Shown: positions 1 through 12,896 of the stretch, piece by piece
Layout: every line of letters starts with the position of its first letter
Numbering within the stretch: position 1 is the first letter of the stretch
DNA from: Pseudomonas subflava
GTDB lineage: Bacteria; Pseudomonadota; Gammaproteobacteria; Pseudomonadales; Pseudomonadaceae
DNA: 64,000 nt
Reading direction: 5' to 3'
NCBI RefSeq assembly: GCF_023823685.1
Contig: NZ_JAMXBF010000006.1
Location: forward strand, 310,001-374,000
Notes under the pieces: model-generated
Database searches by the model: none
What the model saw: only the letters and a program-made list of their open reading frames with translations
Told to the model about the DNA's origin: nothing
Made by a program: the position numbers and the translations under genes

Positions 1-159
1 CTGCTGTCCGCCCTGCTGTATCACCTGGTGGCCGGCGTGCGCCACCTGATCATGGACATGGGTGTCGGCGAGTCGCTGGAAGGCGGCAAGCTGGGCTCGA
101 AGATCGTCATCGCCGTCTCGGTGGTGGTCATCGTTCTGGCGGGGGTCTGGGTATGGTAA
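1..159 (+). CDS. sdhC: Succinate dehydrogenase cytochrome b556 subunit, C-terminal end (partial)
   Basis: The window opens inside this gene: 52 codons are open from base 1 to a TAA at 157-159. The fragment carries the histidine and RHL segment seen in SdhC (YHLVAGVRHLIMDMG) and a last membrane helix of Ile/Val residues ending in VWVW. SdhC with SdhD anchors the SdhAB dimer in the inner membrane and binds haem b and ubiquinone. The stop codon overlaps the sdhD start (ATGGTAA), so the two are translationally coupled. The N-terminus lies outside the window. Confidence 0.93.
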   Translation: MLSALLYHLVAGVRHLIMDMGVGESLEGGKLGSKIVIAVSVVVIVLAGVWVW

Positions 160-521
160 CCAACGTAACCAACTTCTCGCGCTCGGGCCTCTATGACTGG
201 ATGGTTCAGCGCGTATCGGCGGTCGTTCTCGCGGCTTATTTCCTGTTCCTGATCGGCTACATGGTGGTCAATCCGGGCATCGGCTACGCCGAATGGCATG
301 GCCTGTTCTCCCACACTGCGATGCGCATCTTCAGCCTGCTGGCTCTGGTCGCGCTGATCGTGCACGCCTGGGTCGGTATGTGGACCATCACCACCGACTA
401 CCTGACGCCCATGGCCATCGGCCGCTGGGCGACCGGTGTGCGTTTCCTCGTCCAGGCGGCTTGCGGCGTGCTCCAGTTCGTCGTGTTCGTCTGGGGTGTG
501 CAGATTCTGTGGGGTTTCTGA
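153..521 (+). CDS. sdhD: Succinate dehydrogenase membrane anchor subunit
   Basis: This 122-residue protein has three hydrophobic helices (about residues 20-38, 58-75 and 95-118). It carries the SdhD signature: a GLYDWMVQRVSAV segment that forms part of the quinone pocket, and HAWVGMWTITTDY around residues 71-83, which includes the haem-ligand histidine. Together with SdhC it holds the catalytic SdhAB dimer at the cytoplasmic face of the inner membrane and passes electrons to ubiquinone. It overlaps sdhC by 7 bases and is followed after 3 bases by sdhA. Length and sequence are normal for Pseudomonas. Confidence 0.95.
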   Translation: MVTNVTNFSRSGLYDWMVQRVSAVVLAAYFLFLIGYMVVNPGIGYAEWHGLFSHTAMRIFSLLALVALIVHAWVGMWTITTDYLTPMAIGRWATGVRFLVQAACGVLQFVVFVWGVQILWGF

Positions 522-524
522 TTC

Positions 525-2300
525 ATGGCTAGCATTCGTACTCTTTCTTATGACGCCATCATCGTCGGTGGTGGCGGTGCCGGCATGCGTGCCGCGCTGC
601 AACTGGCCCAGGGTGGTCACAAGACCGCCGTGGTGACCAAGGTCTTCCCGACCCGTTCGCACACTGTTTCCGCCCAGGGCGGCATCACCTGCGCCATTGC
701 CTCGGCCGACCCGAACGACGACTGGCGCTGGCACATGTACGACACTGTCAAGGGCTCCGACTACATCGGTGACCAGGACGCGATCGAATACATGTGCTCC
801 GTCGGTCCGGAAGCCGTGTTCGAGCTCGAGCACATGGGTCTGCCGTTCTCCCGTACCGAACAGGGTCGCATCTATCAGCGTCCGTTCGGTGGCCAGTCCA
901 AGGGTCCAGACAATCCGTCCGTCCAGGCTGCCCGTACCTGCGCCGCGGCCGACCGTACCGGTCACGCCCTGCTGCACACCCTGTACCAGGCCAACCTGAA
1001 GGCCGGCACCTCGTTCCTCAACGAGTGGTACGCCGTGGACCTGGTGAAGAACCAGGACGGCGCCATCGTCGGCATCATCGCCATCTGCATCGAGACCGGC
1101 GAAACCGTCTACATCCGCTCCAAGGCCGTGGTTCTGGCCACCGGCGGTGCTGGCCGTATCTACGCCTCCACCACCAACGCCCTGATCAACACCGGCGACG
1201 GCGTGGGCATGGCCCTGCGTGCCGGCGTACCGGTGCAGGACATCGAGATGTGGCAGTTCCATCCGACCGGCATCGCCGGCGCTGGTGTACTGGTCACCGA
1301 AGGTTGCCGTGGCGAAGGTGGTTACCTGATCAACGCCCATGGCGAGCGCTTCATGGAGCGTTACGCTCCGAACGCCAAGGACCTGGCCGGTCGCGACGTG
1401 GTCGCCCGCTCCATGGTCAAGGAAGTGATCGCCGGCAACGGCTGTGGCCCGGACAAGGACCACGTGCTGCTGAAGCTCGATCACCTCGGCGAGGAAGTGC
1501 TGCACAGCCGCCTGCCGGGCATCTGCGAACTGTCCAAGACCTTCGCCCATGTCGACCCGGTACTCGCTCCGGTTCCGGTGATCCCAACTTGCCACTACAT
1601 GATGGGCGGCGTTGCCACCAACATTCATGGCCAGGCCATCACCCAGGACATCAACGGCAACGACAAGATCATCGAAGGTCTGTTCGCCGTGGGCGAAGTC
1701 GCCTGCGTATCGGTACACGGTGCCAACCGTCTGGGCGGCAACTCGCTGCTCGACCTGGTCGTGTTCGGCCGCGCCGCCGGCCTGCACCTGGAAAAAGCGC
1801 TGAAAGAAGGCGTGGAAGTCCGTGGTGCCAGCGAAACCGACATCGAGGCTTCCCTGAAGCGTCTGTCCGGCGTCAACGAGCGCAGCACCGGCGAAGACGT
1901 GGCTCCGCTGCGTAAAGAACTGCAGCAGTGCATGCAGAACTACTTCGGTGTGTTCCGTACCGGCGAATACATGAAGAAGGGCATCGCCCAGCTGGCCGAT
2001 CTGCGTCAGCGTATCGCCAACGTCAAGATCGCCGACAAGAGCCAGGCCTTCAACACCGCGCGTATCGAAGCGCTGGAGCTGCAGAACCTGCTGGAAGTGG
2101 CCGAAGCCACTGCCATCGCCGCCGACACCCGTACCGAGTCCCGTGGCGCTCACGCCCGCGAAGACTACGAGGATCGCGACGACGAGAACTGGCTGTGCCA
2201 CTCCCTGTACTTCCCGGGTGAGAAGCGCGTGTCCAAGCGCGCCGTCAACTTCGCGCCGAAGACCGTTCCGGCGTTCGAACCCAAAGTACGTACTTATTAA
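525..2300 (+). CDS. sdhA: Succinate dehydrogenase flavoprotein subunit
   Basis: This 591-residue protein oxidises succinate to fumarate and carries covalently bound FAD. The dinucleotide-binding GGGGAG lies at residues 15-20. His46 in [11 protein letters not shown] is the expected FAD attachment residue. The HPTGIAG and GRDVVARSM segments supply substrate-binding and active-site residues, and the C-terminal helical domain is complete. The length is normal for the family (about 590). It is the third gene of the sdhCDAB cluster, starting 3 bases after sdhD, and sdhB follows at once. There is no sign of damage. Confidence 0.98.
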   Translation: MASIRTLSYDAIIVGGGGAGMRAALQLAQGGHKTAVVTKVFPTRSHTVSAQGGITCAIASADPNDDWRWHMYDTVKGSDYIGDQDAIEYMCSVGPEAVFELEHMGLPFSRTEQGRIYQRPFGGQSKGPDNPSVQAARTCAAADRTGHALLHTLYQANLKAGTSFLNEWYAVDLVKNQDGAIVGIIAICIETGETVYIRSKAVVLATGGAGRIYASTTNALINTGDGVGMALRAGVPVQDIEMWQFHPTGIAGAGVLVTEGCRGEGGYLINAHGERFMERYAPNAKDLAGRDVVARSMVKEVIAGNGCGPDKDHVLLKLDHLGEEVLHSRLPGICELSKTFAHVDPVLAPVPVIPTCHYMMGGVATNIHGQAITQDINGNDKIIEGLFAVGEVACVSVHGANRLGGNSLLDLVVFGRAAGLHLEKALKEGVEVRGASETDIEASLKRLSGVNERSTGEDVAPLRKELQQCMQNYFGVFRTGEYMKKGIAQLADLRQRIANVKIADKSQAFNTARIEALELQNLLEVAEATAIAADTRTESRGAHAREDYEDRDDENWLCHSLYFPGEKRVSKRAVNFAPKTVPAFEPKVRTY

Positions 2301-2311
2301 GGGTGGCCACC

Positions 2312-3031
2312 ATGTCTCTTGGTAACACTTTGCAAGTCAGCGTTTATCGCTACAACCCGGAAAAGGACGCCGCGCCGTTCATGCAGGACTTCACCGTCCA
2401 GATCGACGGCAAGGATCTGATGGTGCTCGACGTACTGGCCCTGATCAAGGAACAGGACGAAGGCTTCTCCTACCGTCGCTCCTGCCGTGAAGGCGTGTGC
2501 GGTTCGGACGGCATGAACATCAGCGGCAAGAACGGCCTGGCCTGTATCACCCCGATCTCCACCGTGGTGAAGGGCGATAAGCTGGTGATCCGTCCGCTGC
2601 CGGGTCTGCCGGTCATTCGTGACCTAGTCGTCGACATGAGCATCTTCTACAAGCAGTACGAGAAGGTGCAGCCATTCCTGCAGAACGATACCCCGGCTCC
2701 GGCCATCGAACGTCTGCAGAGCCCGGAAGAGCGCGAGAAGCTGGACGGTCTGTACGAGTGCATCCTGTGCGCGTGCTGCTCCACCAGCTGCCCGTCCTTC
2801 TGGTGGAACCCGGACAAGTTCCTCGGTCCCGCCGCGCTGCTGCAGGCCTACCGCTTCCTGGCCGACAGCCGCGACACCAAGACCGCAGAGCGTCTGGCGT
2901 CCCTGGACGATCCGTTCAGCGTGTTCCGCTGCCGCGGCATCATGAACTGCGTGAACGTGTGCCCGAAGGGTCTGAATCCGACCAAGGCCATCGGTCACGT
3001 ACGCAACATGCTGCTGCAGAGCGGTACCTGA
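2312..3031 (+). CDS. sdhB: Succinate dehydrogenase iron-sulfur subunit
   Basis: SdhB carries electrons from FAD through three clusters to quinone. The N-terminal ferredoxin-like domain shows CREGVCGSDGMN for the 2Fe-2S cluster. The C-terminal domain has CILCACCSTSCP and CRGIMNCVNVCPKG for the 4Fe-4S and 3Fe-4S clusters. I chose the ATG at 2312 (239 residues) because GGGTGG at 2301-2306 is well placed as its ribosome binding site. An in-frame GTG at 2303 would add three residues but has no good site. Pseudomonas SdhB is typically about 235 residues. The gene ends the sdh part of the operon. Confidence 0.96.
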   Translation: MSLGNTLQVSVYRYNPEKDAAPFMQDFTVQIDGKDLMVLDVLALIKEQDEGFSYRRSCREGVCGSDGMNISGKNGLACITPISTVVKGDKLVIRPLPGLPVIRDLVVDMSIFYKQYEKVQPFLQNDTPAPAIERLQSPEEREKLDGLYECILCACCSTSCPSFWWNPDKFLGPAALLQAYRFLADSRDTKTAERLASLDDPFSVFRCRGIMNCVNVCPKGLNPTKAIGHVRNMLLQSGT

Positions 3032-3051
3032 TACACGGCTTCACGCAACAC

Positions 3052-3081
3052 CTGCGCCGGCGGATCGATTCGCCGGTGCAG
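3052..3081 (+). other. Hairpin in the sdhB-sucA spacer
   Basis: CTGCGCCGGCG at 3052-3062 pairs with CGCCGGTGCAG at 3071-3081 (one G-U pair) around an 8-base loop. No T-run follows, so a full intrinsic terminator is unlikely. A processing or partial-termination element between the sdh and suc segments is more plausible. Confidence 0.45.
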
Positions 3082-3275
3082 TAAAGCCAGAGCCCCAGCT
3101 CACAAAGCCAGGGTTCTTATTTTGAAAGAAAATGACGACCAGCAGGGGCATCCGGGCTGGTACCCGGACTATCTGCGGGATCCGTAGTGGCTTATCAGGT
3201 CGCTGCTTCAGGACTTCGAATGGCCAAGCTACGGCTTCCACGCCGGTGGTGTCCCCTTACCGAGGGTGACCAAGC

Positions 3276-6107
3276 ATGCAAGAAAGCGTGATGCAGCGCA
3301 TGTGGGAAAGCGCCCACCTATCCGGTGGTAACGCGGCCTACGTGGAAGAGCTCTATGAGCTCTACCTGCACGATCCCAACGCTGTGCCCGAAGAGTGGCG
3401 CACCTACTTCCAGAAACTGCCGGCCGACGGCAATGCCGCCACCGACGTTTCGCACTCCACTGTCCGCGATCATTTCGTGCTGCTGGCGAAGAACCAGCGC
3501 CGCGCTCAACCGGTTTCCGCCGGGAGCGTCAGCAGCGAGCACGAGAAGAAGCAGGTGGAAGTCCTGCGCCTGATCCAGGCATACCGCATGCGCGGCCACC
3601 AGGCCTCGGCACTCGACCCGCTGGGTCTGTGGCAGCGTCCTGCGCCGGCCGATCTGGCGGTCAACCACTATGGCCTGACCAACGCCGACCTCGACACCAC
3701 CTTCCGTACCGGTGAGCTTTACATCGGCAAGGAGGAGGCGACTCTACGAGAAATCCACGAGGCGCTGCAGCAGACATATTGTCGCACCATCGGTGCAGAG
3801 TTCACCCATATCGTCGATTCCGAGCAGCGCAAGTGGTTCCAGCAGCGCCTGGAAAGCGTGCGCGGCCGCCCGGCCTATTCGGCCGAGGTGCAGGGCCACC
3901 TGCTCGAGCGTCTGACCGCGGCCGAGGGCCTGGAAAAGTACCTGGGCACCAAGTACCCGGGCACCAAGCGCTTCGGCCTGGAAGGCGGCGAGAGCCTGAT
4001 TCCGCTGCTGGACGAGATCATCCAGCGTTCCGGCTCCTACGGCGCTCAGGAAATCGTCATCGGCATGGCCCACCGCGGCCGCCTGAACGTGCTGGTCAAC
4101 ACCTTCGGCAAGAACCCGCGCGACCTGTTCGACGAGTTCGAAGGCAAGCAGGTCGAGGGTCTGTCCTCCGGCGACGTGAAGTACCACCAGGGCTTCTCCT
4201 CCAACGTCATGACCGCGGGCGGCGAAGTGCACCTGGCGCTGGCATTCAACCCTTCGCACCTGGAGATCGTCTCCCCGGTGGTCGAAGGTTCGGTGCGCGC
4301 CCGCCAGGATCGCCGCAACGACTCGACCGGCGACAAGGTACTGCCGATTTCCATCCACGGTGACGCGGCGTTCGCCGGTCAGGGCGTGGTCATGGAAACC
4401 TTCCAGATGTCGCAGACCCGTGCCTACAAGACGGGCGGCACCATCCACATCGTGATCAACAACCAGGTTGGCTTCACCACCAGCCGTGCCGACGACGCGC
4501 GTTCGACCGAATACGCCACCGACGTGGCGAAGATGATCCAGGCGCCGATCCTGCACGTGAATGGCGACGACCCGGAAGCGGTGCTGTTCGTCACCCAGCT
4601 GGCCGTCGACTACCGCATGCAGTTCAAGCGTGACGTGGTCATCGACCTGATCTGCTACCGCCGCCGCGGCCACAACGAGGCCGACGAGCCGAGTGGCACC
4701 CAGCCGCTGATGTACCAGCAGATCGCCAAGCAGCGCACCACCCGCGAGCTGTATGCCGAGAGCCTGGTGCAGGCCGGCCGTGTCGCCGACGACGCAGTCA
4801 CTGCCCGCATCGAGGAATACCGCAGCGCGCTGGATAACGGCCAGCACGTGGTCAAGAGCCTGGTCAAGGAGCCGAACAAGGAGCTGTTCGTCGACTGGAA
4901 GCCGTACCTGGGCCACGCCTGGACCGCGCGCCACGATACTCGCTTCGAGCTGAAGACCCTGCAGGACCTCGCCAGCAAGCTGCTGGAGATCCCGGAAGGC
5001 TTCGTGTTGCAGCGTCAGGTCTCCAAGGTGCTGGAAGACCGCGCCAAGATGACTGCCGGCGCCATGCCGATCAACTGGGGCTACGCCGAGAACCTGGCCT
5101 ACGCCACCCTGCTGTTCGAGGGCCACCCGGTACGCATGACCGGCCAGGACGTCGGCCGCGGCACCTTCTCGCACCGCCATGCGGCGCTGCACAACCAGAA
5201 GGACGCGACCACCTACCTGCCGCTGCAGAACCTCTACGAGGGTCAGCCGCGCTTCCAGCTGTACGACTCCTTCCTCTCGGAAGAGGCGGTGCTGGCGTTC
5301 GAATACGGCTACTCCACCACCATGCCCAACGCGCTGGTGATCTGGGAGGCCCAGTTCGGCGACTTCGCCAACGGCGCCCAGGTGGTGTTCGACCAGTTCA
5401 TTTCCAGCGGTGAGCACAAGTGGGGCCGTCTGTGCGGCCTGACCATGCTGTTGCCGCACGGCTATGAAGGGCAGGGCCCGGAGCACAGCTCCGCGCGGCT
5501 GGAACGCTATCTGCAGCTGTGCGCCGAGCACAACATGCAGGTGTGCGTACCGACCACCCCGGCGCAGGTCTACCACATGCTGCGTCGTCAGGTGATCCGC
5601 CCGCTGCGCAAGCCGCTGGTGGTACTGACGCCCAAGTCGCTGCTGCGCCATCCGCTGGCCATCTCGACCCTGGAAGAACTGGCCGAAGGCTCGTTCCAGA
5701 CCGTCATCGGCGAGATCGATCAGATCGACCCGCAGAAGGTCGAGCGCGTGGTCCTGTGCAGCGGCAAGGTGTACTACGATCTGCTGGCCAAGCGCCGTGC
5801 CGAGGGTCGTGAGGACATCGCCATCGTGCGCATCGAGCAGCTCTATCCGTTCCCGGAAGACGACCTCACCGAAGCGCTGGCACCGTATAAGAACCTCAAG
5901 CACATCGTCTGGTGTCAGGAAGAGCCGATGAACCAGGGCGCTTGGTACTGCAGCCAGCACCACATGCGTCGTGTCGCTTCCGCGCACAACAAGGAGCTCT
6001 TCCTTCAGTACGCCGGCCGCGATGCCTCGGCCGCTCCGGCCTGTGGTTACGCATCGATGCACGCCGAACAGCAGGAAAAACTGCTGAACGACGCCTTTAC
6101 TGTCTAA
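3276..6107 (+). CDS. sucA: 2-oxoglutarate dehydrogenase E1 component
   Basis: This 943-residue thiamine-diphosphate enzyme decarboxylates 2-oxoglutarate and passes succinyl groups to the lipoyl arm of SucB. The N-terminus (MWESAHLSGGNAAYVEELY) is the conserved segment thought to contact the E2 core. The ThDP/Mg region includes the GDAAFAGQGVV and IVINNQVGFTTS segments, and the C-terminal transketolase-like half is complete. The length fits the family (930-945). A ribosome binding site lies in the ACCGAGGGTGACC region just before the ATG. It starts the sucAB-lpd-sucCD part of the cluster, 244 bases after sdhB. Confidence 0.98.
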   Translation: MQESVMQRMWESAHLSGGNAAYVEELYELYLHDPNAVPEEWRTYFQKLPADGNAATDVSHSTVRDHFVLLAKNQRRAQPVSAGSVSSEHEKKQVEVLRLIQAYRMRGHQASALDPLGLWQRPAPADLAVNHYGLTNADLDTTFRTGELYIGKEEATLREIHEALQQTYCRTIGAEFTHIVDSEQRKWFQQRLESVRGRPAYSAEVQGHLLERLTAAEGLEKYLGTKYPGTKRFGLEGGESLIPLLDEIIQRSGSYGAQEIVIGMAHRGRLNVLVNTFGKNPRDLFDEFEGKQVEGLSSGDVKYHQGFSSNVMTAGGEVHLALAFNPSHLEIVSPVVEGSVRARQDRRNDSTGDKVLPISIHGDAAFAGQGVVMETFQMSQTRAYKTGGTIHIVINNQVGFTTSRADDARSTEYATDVAKMIQAPILHVNGDDPEAVLFVTQLAVDYRMQFKRDVVIDLICYRRRGHNEADEPSGTQPLMYQQIAKQRTTRELYAESLVQAGRVADDAVTARIEEYRSALDNGQHVVKSLVKEPNKELFVDWKPYLGHAWTARHDTRFELKTLQDLASKLLEIPEGFVLQRQVSKVLEDRAKMTAGAMPINWGYAENLAYATLLFEGHPVRMTGQDVGRGTFSHRHAALHNQKDATTYLPLQNLYEGQPRFQLYDSFLSEEAVLAFEYGYSTTMPNALVIWEAQFGDFANGAQVVFDQFISSGEHKWGRLCGLTMLLPHGYEGQGPEHSSARLERYLQLCAEHNMQVCVPTTPAQVYHMLRRQVIRPLRKPLVVLTPKSLLRHPLAISTLEELAEGSFQTVIGEIDQIDPQKVERVVLCSGKVYYDLLAKRRAEGREDIAIVRIEQLYPFPEDDLTEALAPYKNLKHIVWCQEEPMNQGAWYCSQHHMRRVASAHNKELFLQYAGRDASAAPACGYASMHAEQQEKLLNDAFTV

Positions 6108-6179
6108 CGCCTTCGTGCACGGAGGCGCGGCACGGGCCACTGCCTCTAAGAAGAAATCGAATTTAAGGAAACACACACA

Positions 6180-7400
<1,221 letters not shown>

Positions 7401-7420
7401 TCCGAGCGGCTGTGCAACGC

Positions 7421-7443
7421 GGTGGCTCCCACAAGGAGCCACC
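7421..7443 (+). other. Stem-loop between sucB and lpd
   Basis: GGTGGCTCC (7421-7429) and GGAGCCACC (7435-7443) form a perfect 9-bp stem with a 5-base loop, followed by CGGTTTTATT. It could act as a weak terminator or an RNA-processing and stability element that sets the amount of lpd relative to sucAB. It lies just upstream of the lpd ribosome binding site. Confidence 0.55.
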
Positions 7444-7466
7444 CGGTTTTATTCGAGAAGGAATGA

Positions 7467-8906
<1,440 letters not shown>

Positions 8907-9094
8907 CGCGTGCAGGCGCCTCGCGAGCCGGGGCGCCTAACCCGAAAAAACCACGGCGGACGGCCCGTGGCGGTTCGCGACGACCCGTCGCAGGAATGTC
9001 CGTCGGACTGCTAACCAGTGCAGTCACAGGTGGTGCGGCGCCTCGAGCGCAGCGCCGAAATGCGCAATACCTAAACGAAGAACGGTAGATAAGC

Positions 9095-10260
9095 ATGAAT
9101 CTTCACGAGTATCAGGGTAAGCAGCTGTTCGCTGAGTACGGCCTGCCTGTATCCAAGGGCTTTGCCGTCGACACGCCGGAAGAAGCAGCCGAAGCCTGCG
9201 ACAAGATCGGTGGCAGCGAGTGGGTTGTCAAAGCCCAGGTGCACGCCGGTGGCCGCGGTAAGGCCGGTGGTGTAAAGCTGGTCAAGAACAAGGAAGACGC
9301 CAAGGCCTTCGCCGCCAACTGGCTGGGCAAGCGTCTGGTGACCTACCAGACAGACGCCAACGGTCAGCCGGTCAGCAAGATCCTGGTCGAGTCCTGCACC
9401 GACATCGACAAGGAGCTGTACCTCGGCGCCGTCGTCGACCGCTCCAGCCGTCGCATCGTGTTCATGGCCTCCACCGAAGGTGGCGTGGACATCGAGAAAG
9501 TCGCTCACGAGACTCCCGAGAAGATCCTCAAGGCCACCATCGACCCGCTGGTCGGCGCTCAGCCGTACCAGGGCCGCGAGCTGGCCTTCAAACTGGGCCT
9601 GCAGGGCGACCAGATCAAGCAGTTCACCCACATCTTCGTCAACCTGGCCAAGCTGTTCCAGGATTTCGACCTGGCCCTGCTGGAAGTGAACCCGCTGGTG
9701 ATCAAGAAGGACGGCAACCTGCACTGCCTGGACGCCAAGATCAACATCGACTCCAACGCCATGTACCGTCAGCCCAAGCTGCGCGCCATGCACGACCCGT
9801 CCCAGGACGACGCTCGTGAAGCCCATGCGCAGAAGTGGGAACTGAACTACGTCGCGCTGGAAGGCAACATCGGTTGCATGGTCAACGGTGCCGGCCTGGC
9901 CATGGGCACCATGGACATCGTCAACCTGCACGGCGGCAAGCCGGCCAACTTCCTCGACGTCGGCGGCGGCGCTACCAAAGAGCGCGTGACCGAGGCCTTC
10001 AAGATCATCCTGTCCGACAGCAACGTCGCTGCCGTTCTGGTGAACATCTTCGGCGGCATCGTGCGCTGCGACATGATCGCCGAAGGCATCATCGGCGCCG
10101 TGAAAGAAGTCGGCGTGAAGATCCCGGTCGTGGTTCGTCTGGAAGGTAACAATGCTGAGCTGGGCGCCAAGGTCCTGGCCGACAGCGGTCTGAACATCAT
10201 CGCGGCTACCAGCCTCACCGACGCTGCCCAGCAGGTCGTCAAAGCCGCGGAGGGCAAGTA

Positions 10261-10261
<1 letters not shown>
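9095..10261 (+). CDS. sucC: Succinyl-CoA synthetase beta subunit
   Basis: This 388-residue ATP-grasp protein works with SucD in the reversible step succinyl-CoA + ADP + Pi to succinate + ATP + CoA. The N-terminus ([19 protein letters not shown]), the nucleotide-binding segment [15 protein letters not shown], and the C-terminal domain with [11 protein letters not shown] are all classical. The 188-base spacer after lpd holds a GC-rich imperfect hairpin but no clear terminator. The stop overlaps the sucD start (TAATG), giving equal synthesis of the two subunits. Confidence 0.98.
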
Positions 10262-11148
<887 letters not shown>

Positions 11149-11164
11149 GGCGCTCGCGACTGTT

Positions 11165-11193
11165 AAAGAGGCCGCCCCCCGGGCGGCCTCTTT
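11165..11193 (+). terminator. Intrinsic terminator of the suc operon
   Basis: AAAGAGGCCGCC (11165-11176) pairs perfectly with GGCGGCCTCTTT (11182-11193) around a 5-base loop, and T residues are part of the descending arm. It closes the sdh-suc transcript. Confidence 0.9.
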
Positions 11194-11427
11194 CATTTCC
11201 AGCCGCATATTGCGCTCAGGCGACACCGAGTTGCCTCGGGCCGACAGCCCGACCGCCGCCGGACGCAACCGGCGACAAAAGCCGTTAGGCTTGCGACCCC
11301 TTCGTTACCGGCCCCACAAGGGCCTGCATCGATTCCTGTGACCGATCCCACCCGGTTCGGTGACGTTTCCCAATCCAGCGGAAACCCTGCCGTTTTCTAT
11401 GAATTCCTGCCTGTGGTACTTCCTGCT

Positions 11428-12741
11428 ATGACTCGTTTGAAAAGCCTCGACCTCCTGGCCCTGGGCTTCATGACCTTTGCCCTGTTCCTCGGGGCCGGCA
11501 ACATCATCTTCCCGCCCAGCGCCGGCATGGCCGCCGGCGAGCATGTCTGGTCCGCCGCCTTCGGCTTCCTCATCACCGGCGTCGGCCTGCCGCTGCTCAC
11601 CGTGGTCGCCCTGGCCCGCGTTGGCGGCGGGATGAACGAGCTGACCGCGCCGCTCGGCCGGCGTGCCGGCATCCTGCTGGCGGTGGCCGTCTATCTGGCC
11701 ATCGGCCCGCTGTTCGCCACTCCGCGCACCGCCGTGGTGTCGTTCGAGATGGGCGTCGCGCCCTTCACCGGCAACGAGCCGCTGCCGCTGTTCATCTACA
11801 CCGCTGCGTACTTCTGCGCCGTGCTGTTCCTCGCGCTCAATCCGGGCAAGCTGGTCGACAGCATCGGCAAGTTCATCACCCCGGTGCTGCTCGCCGCGCT
11901 GCTGGTCCTGGGTGGCGCCGCGCTGCTGGCTCCGGCCGGCGAGATCGGCCAGAGCGCCGAGGCCTACCAGGCCAACCCCTTCGTCAAGGGCTTCCTGGAG
12001 GGCTATCTGACCATGGATACCCTCGGCGCACTGGTGTTCGGCATCGTCATCGCCACCGCGATCCGGGATCGAGGCGTCGGCGAAGGCCGGCTGGTCACGC
12101 GTTATTCGGTGATCGCCGGCGTGATCGCCGCCACCGGCCTGTCGCTGGTCTACCTGGCGCTGTTCTACCTCGGCGCCACCAGCCAGGGCATCGCCGGCGA
12201 TGCGCAGAACGGCGTGCAAGTCCTCACCACCTATGTGCAGCACACCTTCGGTACCTACGGCAGCCTGCTGCTGGCGGTAGTGATCACCCTGGCGTGCCTG
12301 ACCACCGCAGTGGGCCTGCTGAGCGCCTGTGGCGAGTACTTCAGCACGCTGTTGCCGGTGTCCTACAAGACCGTGGTGCTGGTGTTCGGCCTGTTCAGCC
12401 TGGTGGTGTCGAACCAGGGACTGACGCAGCTGATCAGCGTGTCGGTGCCGGTGCTGGTGGGGCTGTATCCGCTGGCCATCGTGCTGGTGGGGCTGAGCCT
12501 GCTGAGCGGCTGCTGGCGTTCCGCGCCTCGGGTGTTCGTACCGACCATGGCGGTGACCCTGGTGTTCGGCCTGGTCGATGCCTGCAACGCGGCCGGTTTC
12601 AAGAACCTGGTGCCCGATCTGTTCGCCCATCTGCCGCTGGCGGAGCAGGGGCTCGGCTGGCTGGTGCCCGTGCTGCTGACTCTGGCGGTTGCCGCCGTGG
12701 TCGACCGCCTGCGCGGCCAGCCCACGGTCCAGGCCGCCTGA
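11428..12741 (+). CDS. braB: Branched-chain amino acid:cation symporter (BraB/BrnQ family)
   Basis: This 437-residue inner-membrane carrier has about 12 predicted helices. It matches the LIVCS family over its full length, starting MTRLKSLDLLALGFMTFALF and including the FLGAGNIIFPP segment in helix 1-2. It should import leucine, isoleucine and valine with Na+ or H+. An upstream in-frame ATG at 11338 would add 30 residues unlike the family, so I chose the ATG at 11428, which gives the usual 437 residues. In P. aeruginosa braB also follows sucD. BrnQ is an equally fitting name. Confidence 0.92.
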   Translation: MTRLKSLDLLALGFMTFALFLGAGNIIFPPSAGMAAGEHVWSAAFGFLITGVGLPLLTVVALARVGGGMNELTAPLGRRAGILLAVAVYLAIGPLFATPRTAVVSFEMGVAPFTGNEPLPLFIYTAAYFCAVLFLALNPGKLVDSIGKFITPVLLAALLVLGGAALLAPAGEIGQSAEAYQANPFVKGFLEGYLTMDTLGALVFGIVIATAIRDRGVGEGRLVTRYSVIAGVIAATGLSLVYLALFYLGATSQGIAGDAQNGVQVLTTYVQHTFGTYGSLLLAVVITLACLTTAVGLLSACGEYFSTLLPVSYKTVVLVFGLFSLVVSNQGLTQLISVSVPVLVGLYPLAIVLVGLSLLSGCWRSAPRVFVPTMAVTLVFGLVDACNAAGFKNLVPDLFAHLPLAEQGLGWLVPVLLTLAVAAVVDRLRGQPTVQAA

Positions 12742-12896
12742 TCGTCCGGGGCCGTGCAAGGCGGCCCCGAACCCTCTGCGGCGCACCTTTTGGCGCGCTG
12801 CACCTGCTCTTTGGCGCATCTGGCCTGTTCTGCCGATTGCCGCCCACCCAGCGCTGCCGGACAATCTCCGGGAATTCACCAGCAGTCCTCTTCGCC

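Noticed and set aside
2303..2311. GTG start for sdhB
   Set aside because: It lacks a suitable ribosome binding site; GGGTGG fits the ATG at 2312 instead.
8917..8939. Terminator after lpd
   Set aside because: GGCGCC...GGCGCC is only a 6-bp stem without a T-run, and sucCD is expected to be co-transcribed.
11338..11427. Upstream ATG extending braB by 30 residues
   Set aside because: The added residues do not resemble the family, and the ATG at 11428 gives the usual length.
12294..12896. N-terminal extension of the first alpha/beta hydrolase across the end of braB
   Set aside because: The upstream part is an out-of-frame shadow of braB. The hydrolase domain begins at the ATG at 12897.
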